Shown: positions 61,980 to 64,000 of the stretch, piece by piece
How the letters are laid out: each line of letters starts with the position of its first letter
How positions within the stretch are numbered: position 1 is the first letter of the stretch
Origin: Bacillus siamensis KCTC 13613
Lineage (GTDB): Bacteria > Bacillota > Bacilli > Bacillales > Bacillaceae
Reading direction: 5' to 3'
DNA length: 64,000 nt
Assembly (NCBI RefSeq): GCF_000262045.1
Contig: NZ_AJVF01000015.1
Coordinates: 1 to 64,000 of the forward strand
Notes under the pieces: generated by a model
The model's input: the letters and a program-made list of their open reading frames with translations, nothing else
What the model was told of the DNA's origin: nothing
Databases searched by the model: none
Position numbers and translations under genes: made by a program

Positions 61980-62711
61980 CTGCAGATCACGAAACAGGCG
62001 CAAAAGCGCTTTTTTTACATTCCCCTGAAATAAACCTCCATGATAACAAATCAATTGGCTGATATCGTAATCGAGCAGCCGCTCCACGGAACGGACCGCA
62101 CCTCCCATATGTAACGTATAGCCGGGATGAGCAAGGTTCAGCTTTCCGTCTTCAATAACGACCGCATCGCCTGTGATCATTATTTTTTCGGCAGGCAGAT
62201 AAAGGCTGATATGGCCGGGTGTATGACCCGGCGTGGCCACAATGCGAATGCCTCCGCACCAAGGAAGCAGCTCGCCGTCAGTAACTGTCCGGTGAACCGG
62301 AGCCGATTCGGCTGATTGAAGCGAGCGGATGAACTGTTTTGCATGAGGTTTTGCTTCCTCTGGCAATGAACAAAACGTTGATTCAGCCTGTTCAAGCCGT
62401 AACGATTTTTTGGAGCCGTCAATATACGGCGCTTCATGTTCGTGTGCTGTCACGCTGATATCCGGATACAATCGGAGCAATGCAGCGAGTGAGCCGATAT
62501 GATCTATGTCGTGATGCGTTACAATGATTTTTGTCAATGAATGAAGCGGCATACCGTGCCGGGCAGCAGCATGTTGAAGATGGTTTGTAAAACCGGGATA
62601 TCCGCAGTCTATTAAAATCGTGTCATGTTCGTCTTGCAGAAGAACCGGCGTGATAGAATGCCCTTCTCCATTATGTTCAAATTCAATCTCAAGCGGATAA
62701 CAGTTTTTCAT
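61965..62711 (-). CDS. Metallo-beta-lactamase fold hydrolase
   Basis: A 248-residue hydrolase with the full metal site: VTHHDIDHIGSLAAL, ATPGHTPGHISLY, MITGDAVV and the final CYHGGLF histidine. It is related to YflN-like proteins. The ATG at 62711 has GAGGAG eight bases upstream; an ATG two codons before overlaps that site. In B. subtilis yocS is followed by odhB, so this gene is extra or moved. The substrate is unknown. Its last codons fall within the shared terminator. Confidence 0.85.
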   Translation of the reverse strand: MKNCYPLEIEFEHNGEGHSITPVLLQDEHDTILIDCGYPGFTNHLQHAAARHGMPLHSLTKIIVTHHDIDHIGSLAALLRLYPDISVTAHEHEAPYIDGSKKSLRLEQAESTFCSLPEEAKPHAKQFIRSLQSAESAPVHRTVTDGELLPWCGGIRIVATPGHTPGHISLYLPAEKIMITGDAVVIEDGKLNLAHPGYTLHMGGAVRSVERLLDYDISQLICYHGGLFQGNVKKALLRLFRDLQKKQG

Positions 62712-62731
62712 CTGCATTTCTCCTCTTCCTC

Positions 62732-62775
62732 AATAAAAAAAGTACACCGCTTGTAAAAGCAGTGTACTTTTTATC
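62732..62775 (-). terminator. odhAB operon terminator
   Basis: AAAAGTACACTGCTT/AAGCGGTGTACTTTT long stem with a T run on the minus strand, just below the odhB stop codon. Confidence 0.9.
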
Positions 62776-62784
62776 TGACACTAA

Positions 62785-64000
62785 TTATCCTTCCAGCAAC
62801 AGCTGTTCCGGATCTTCAAGCAGGTTTTTAATGGTGACAAGGAATCCGACCGCTTCTTTGCCATCTACAATTCTGTGATCATATGATAAAGCGATGTACA
62901 TCATCGGACGGTTTTCAGAGCGCTCGGCATCAATCGCTACTGGGCGCAGCTGAATTTTATGCATACCTAAGATTCCGACTTGAGGGCTGTTTAGGATTGG
63001 TGTTGACATAAGCGAGCCGAATGTACCTCCGTTTGTGATCGTGAAGGAGCCTCCTTGCAGCTCACCTAATGTTAATTTATTGTTTCGCGCTTTCTTCGCA
63101 AGCTCGCCGATTTCTCTTTCAATGCCGGCGAATGTCAGACGATCAGCGTCACGCACGACTGGGACGACAAGCCCTTCTTCAGCCGCGACAGCGATACCGA
63201 TATCATAAAACTTTTTCACGATCAGCTCATCGCCTTGAATTTCAGCGTTAAGGAGCGGATATTTTTTCAATGCTGCCACGACAGCTTTTGTGAAGAAAGA
63301 CATGAAACCAAGTTTTACTTCATTTTGCTCAAGGAATTGGTCTTTACGGCGTTTTCTTAAATTCATAACGGCCGTCATATCCACTTCATTAAACGTCGTC
63401 AGCATTGCAGAAGTCTGCTGCACTTCAACCAATCGTTTCGCGATCGTTTGTCGGCGGCGGGACATTTTTTGAACTTCTACAGGTTTGTCAAAGCTTTGCT
63501 GTGTTTTTTGAGCCTGCTGTTTCGGCTGTGCCGCAGGTTTTGGAGCCGGCTTTTCATAAGCTTCCACATCATGTTTGCGTACGCGGCCGAGCGGGTCCCC
63601 CGTCGGAATTTGTGAAAGGTCAATTCCTTTTTCCCTTGCCAGCTTGCGTGCAGCCGGAGACGCAACCGTTTTTGATTTTGTTTCTGATTGTGCTTCCTGG
63701 CTGACTTCTTGAGCAGCCGGTTCAGCTTTTGCTTCCTCTTTCGTTTGTTCATTGGCTGAAGCACTTTCTGAAGGGGCAGGTGCAGAACTTTCGCCAGCGC
63801 CTTCTGTAATGGTGCCGATAATTTCTCCTACTTGGACGGTATCACCCGAATCTTTCAATACCTCTTTTAGAACACCCGATTCTTCTGCTGTCAATTCAAC
63901 ATTTACTTTGTCCGTCTCCAGTTCAAGCAAATACTCACCCTGTTCTACATAGTCACCGGGCTGCTTTAACCATTGGGCTATCGTTCCTTCTGAGATTGAT
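62785..64000 (-). CDS. odhB: Dihydrolipoamide succinyltransferase (E2 of 2-oxoglutarate dehydrogenase), N-terminus outside window
   Basis: About 405 residues of the E2 core component are present; only the first ten or so are missing at the right edge. The frame enters with [21 protein letters not shown], and the lipoylated Lys is in [12 protein letters not shown]. An Ala/Pro/Glu-rich linker and the E1/E3-binding domain ([32 protein letters not shown]) follow. The catalytic domain ends with the [16 protein letters not shown] active-site His. It passes succinyl groups to CoA in the TCA cycle. odhA should lie upstream, beyond the window. Confidence 0.96.
   Translation of the reverse strand, partial: SISEGTIAQWLKQPGDYVEQGEYLLELETDKVNVELTAEESGVLKEVLKDSGDTVQVGEIIGTITEGAGESSAPAPSESASANEQTKEEAKAEPAAQEVSQEAQSETKSKTVASPAARKLAREKGIDLSQIPTGDPLGRVRKHDVEAYEKPAPKPAAQPKQQAQKTQQSFDKPVEVQKMSRRRQTIAKRLVEVQQTSAMLTTFNEVDMTAVMNLRKRRKDQFLEQNEVKLGFMSFFTKAVVAALKKYPLLNAEIQGDELIVKKFYDIGIAVAAEEGLVVPVVRDADRLTFAGIEREIGELAKKARNNKLTLGELQGGSFTITNGGTFGSLMSTPILNSPQVGILGMHKIQLRPVAIDAERSENRPMMYIALSYDHRIVDGKEAVGFLVTIKNLLEDPEQLLLEG

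Overview
The window is a chromosomal segment of a Bacillus subtilis-group bacterium, most probably of the B. velezensis/B. amyloliquefaciens branch. This rests on remembered family resemblance and gene order, not on a search. The order fengycin synthetase-dacC-galM-yoeA-iseA-yoeCD-ggt, then yofA-yogA-gltBA-gltC-proJH-rtp-yoxDCB-yoaBCDE, then csaA-yobQST-czrA-yocA...yocS-odhB follows the B. subtilis chromosome around the replication terminus. Clear differences are a thrZ/MFS/ArsR block between ggt and yofA, a very short yoaF-yobK interval, no des-desKR locus before yocH, and a metallo-hydrolase gene between yocS and odhB.

Region 1 (1-8.3 kb): the 5' end of the first fengycin (plipastatin) synthetase gene, then the cell-envelope genes dacC, galM, yoeA (MATE exporter) and iseA (autolysin inhibitor with WalR-type boxes). 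A tRNA-Arg(CCU) and a small recombinase/excisionase pair (yoeC, yoeD) follow, with two matched palindromes between them. Region 2 (8.5-16.7 kb): secreted gamma-glutamyltranspeptidase, an MFS exporter with an ArsR regulator that looks leaderless, thrZ behind a threonine T-box, and the divergent LysR gene yofA and oxidoreductase gene yogA sharing an 18-bp perfect palindrome.

Region 3 (16.7-27.4 kb): glutamate synthase gltAB with divergent gltC, the proline synthesis genes proH-proJ, and rtp with two opposed Ter sites. This is the replication-fork trap of the chromosome. Region 4 (26.7-36.6 kb): yoxD, yoxC-yoxB, the SAM-riboswitch-controlled yoaDCB operon, the molybdopterin oxidoreductase yoaE, small genes, and a MarR regulator overlapping a small membrane-protein gene.

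Region 5 (36.5-48.4 kb): an LXG-type polymorphic toxin with a C-terminal LHH nuclease and its SUKH immunity protein (yobL-yobK), a candidate small RNA, csaA, regulators yobQ/yobS with hydrolase yobT, czrA, lysozyme-like yocA, yozB, yocB, yocC, a frameshifted yocD and the LysM/3D protein YocH. Region 6 (48.5-64 kb): recQ, 6S-2 RNA (bsrB), an azoreductase, yocK, a cluster of GerP-like small genes around the small heat-shock gene yocM, dhaS, sqhC-sodF, two transporters (yocR, yocS), a hydrolase and the 3' part of odhB. Nearly all genes are separated by clear intrinsic terminators. I saw no insertion sequence, prophage or CRISPR array.
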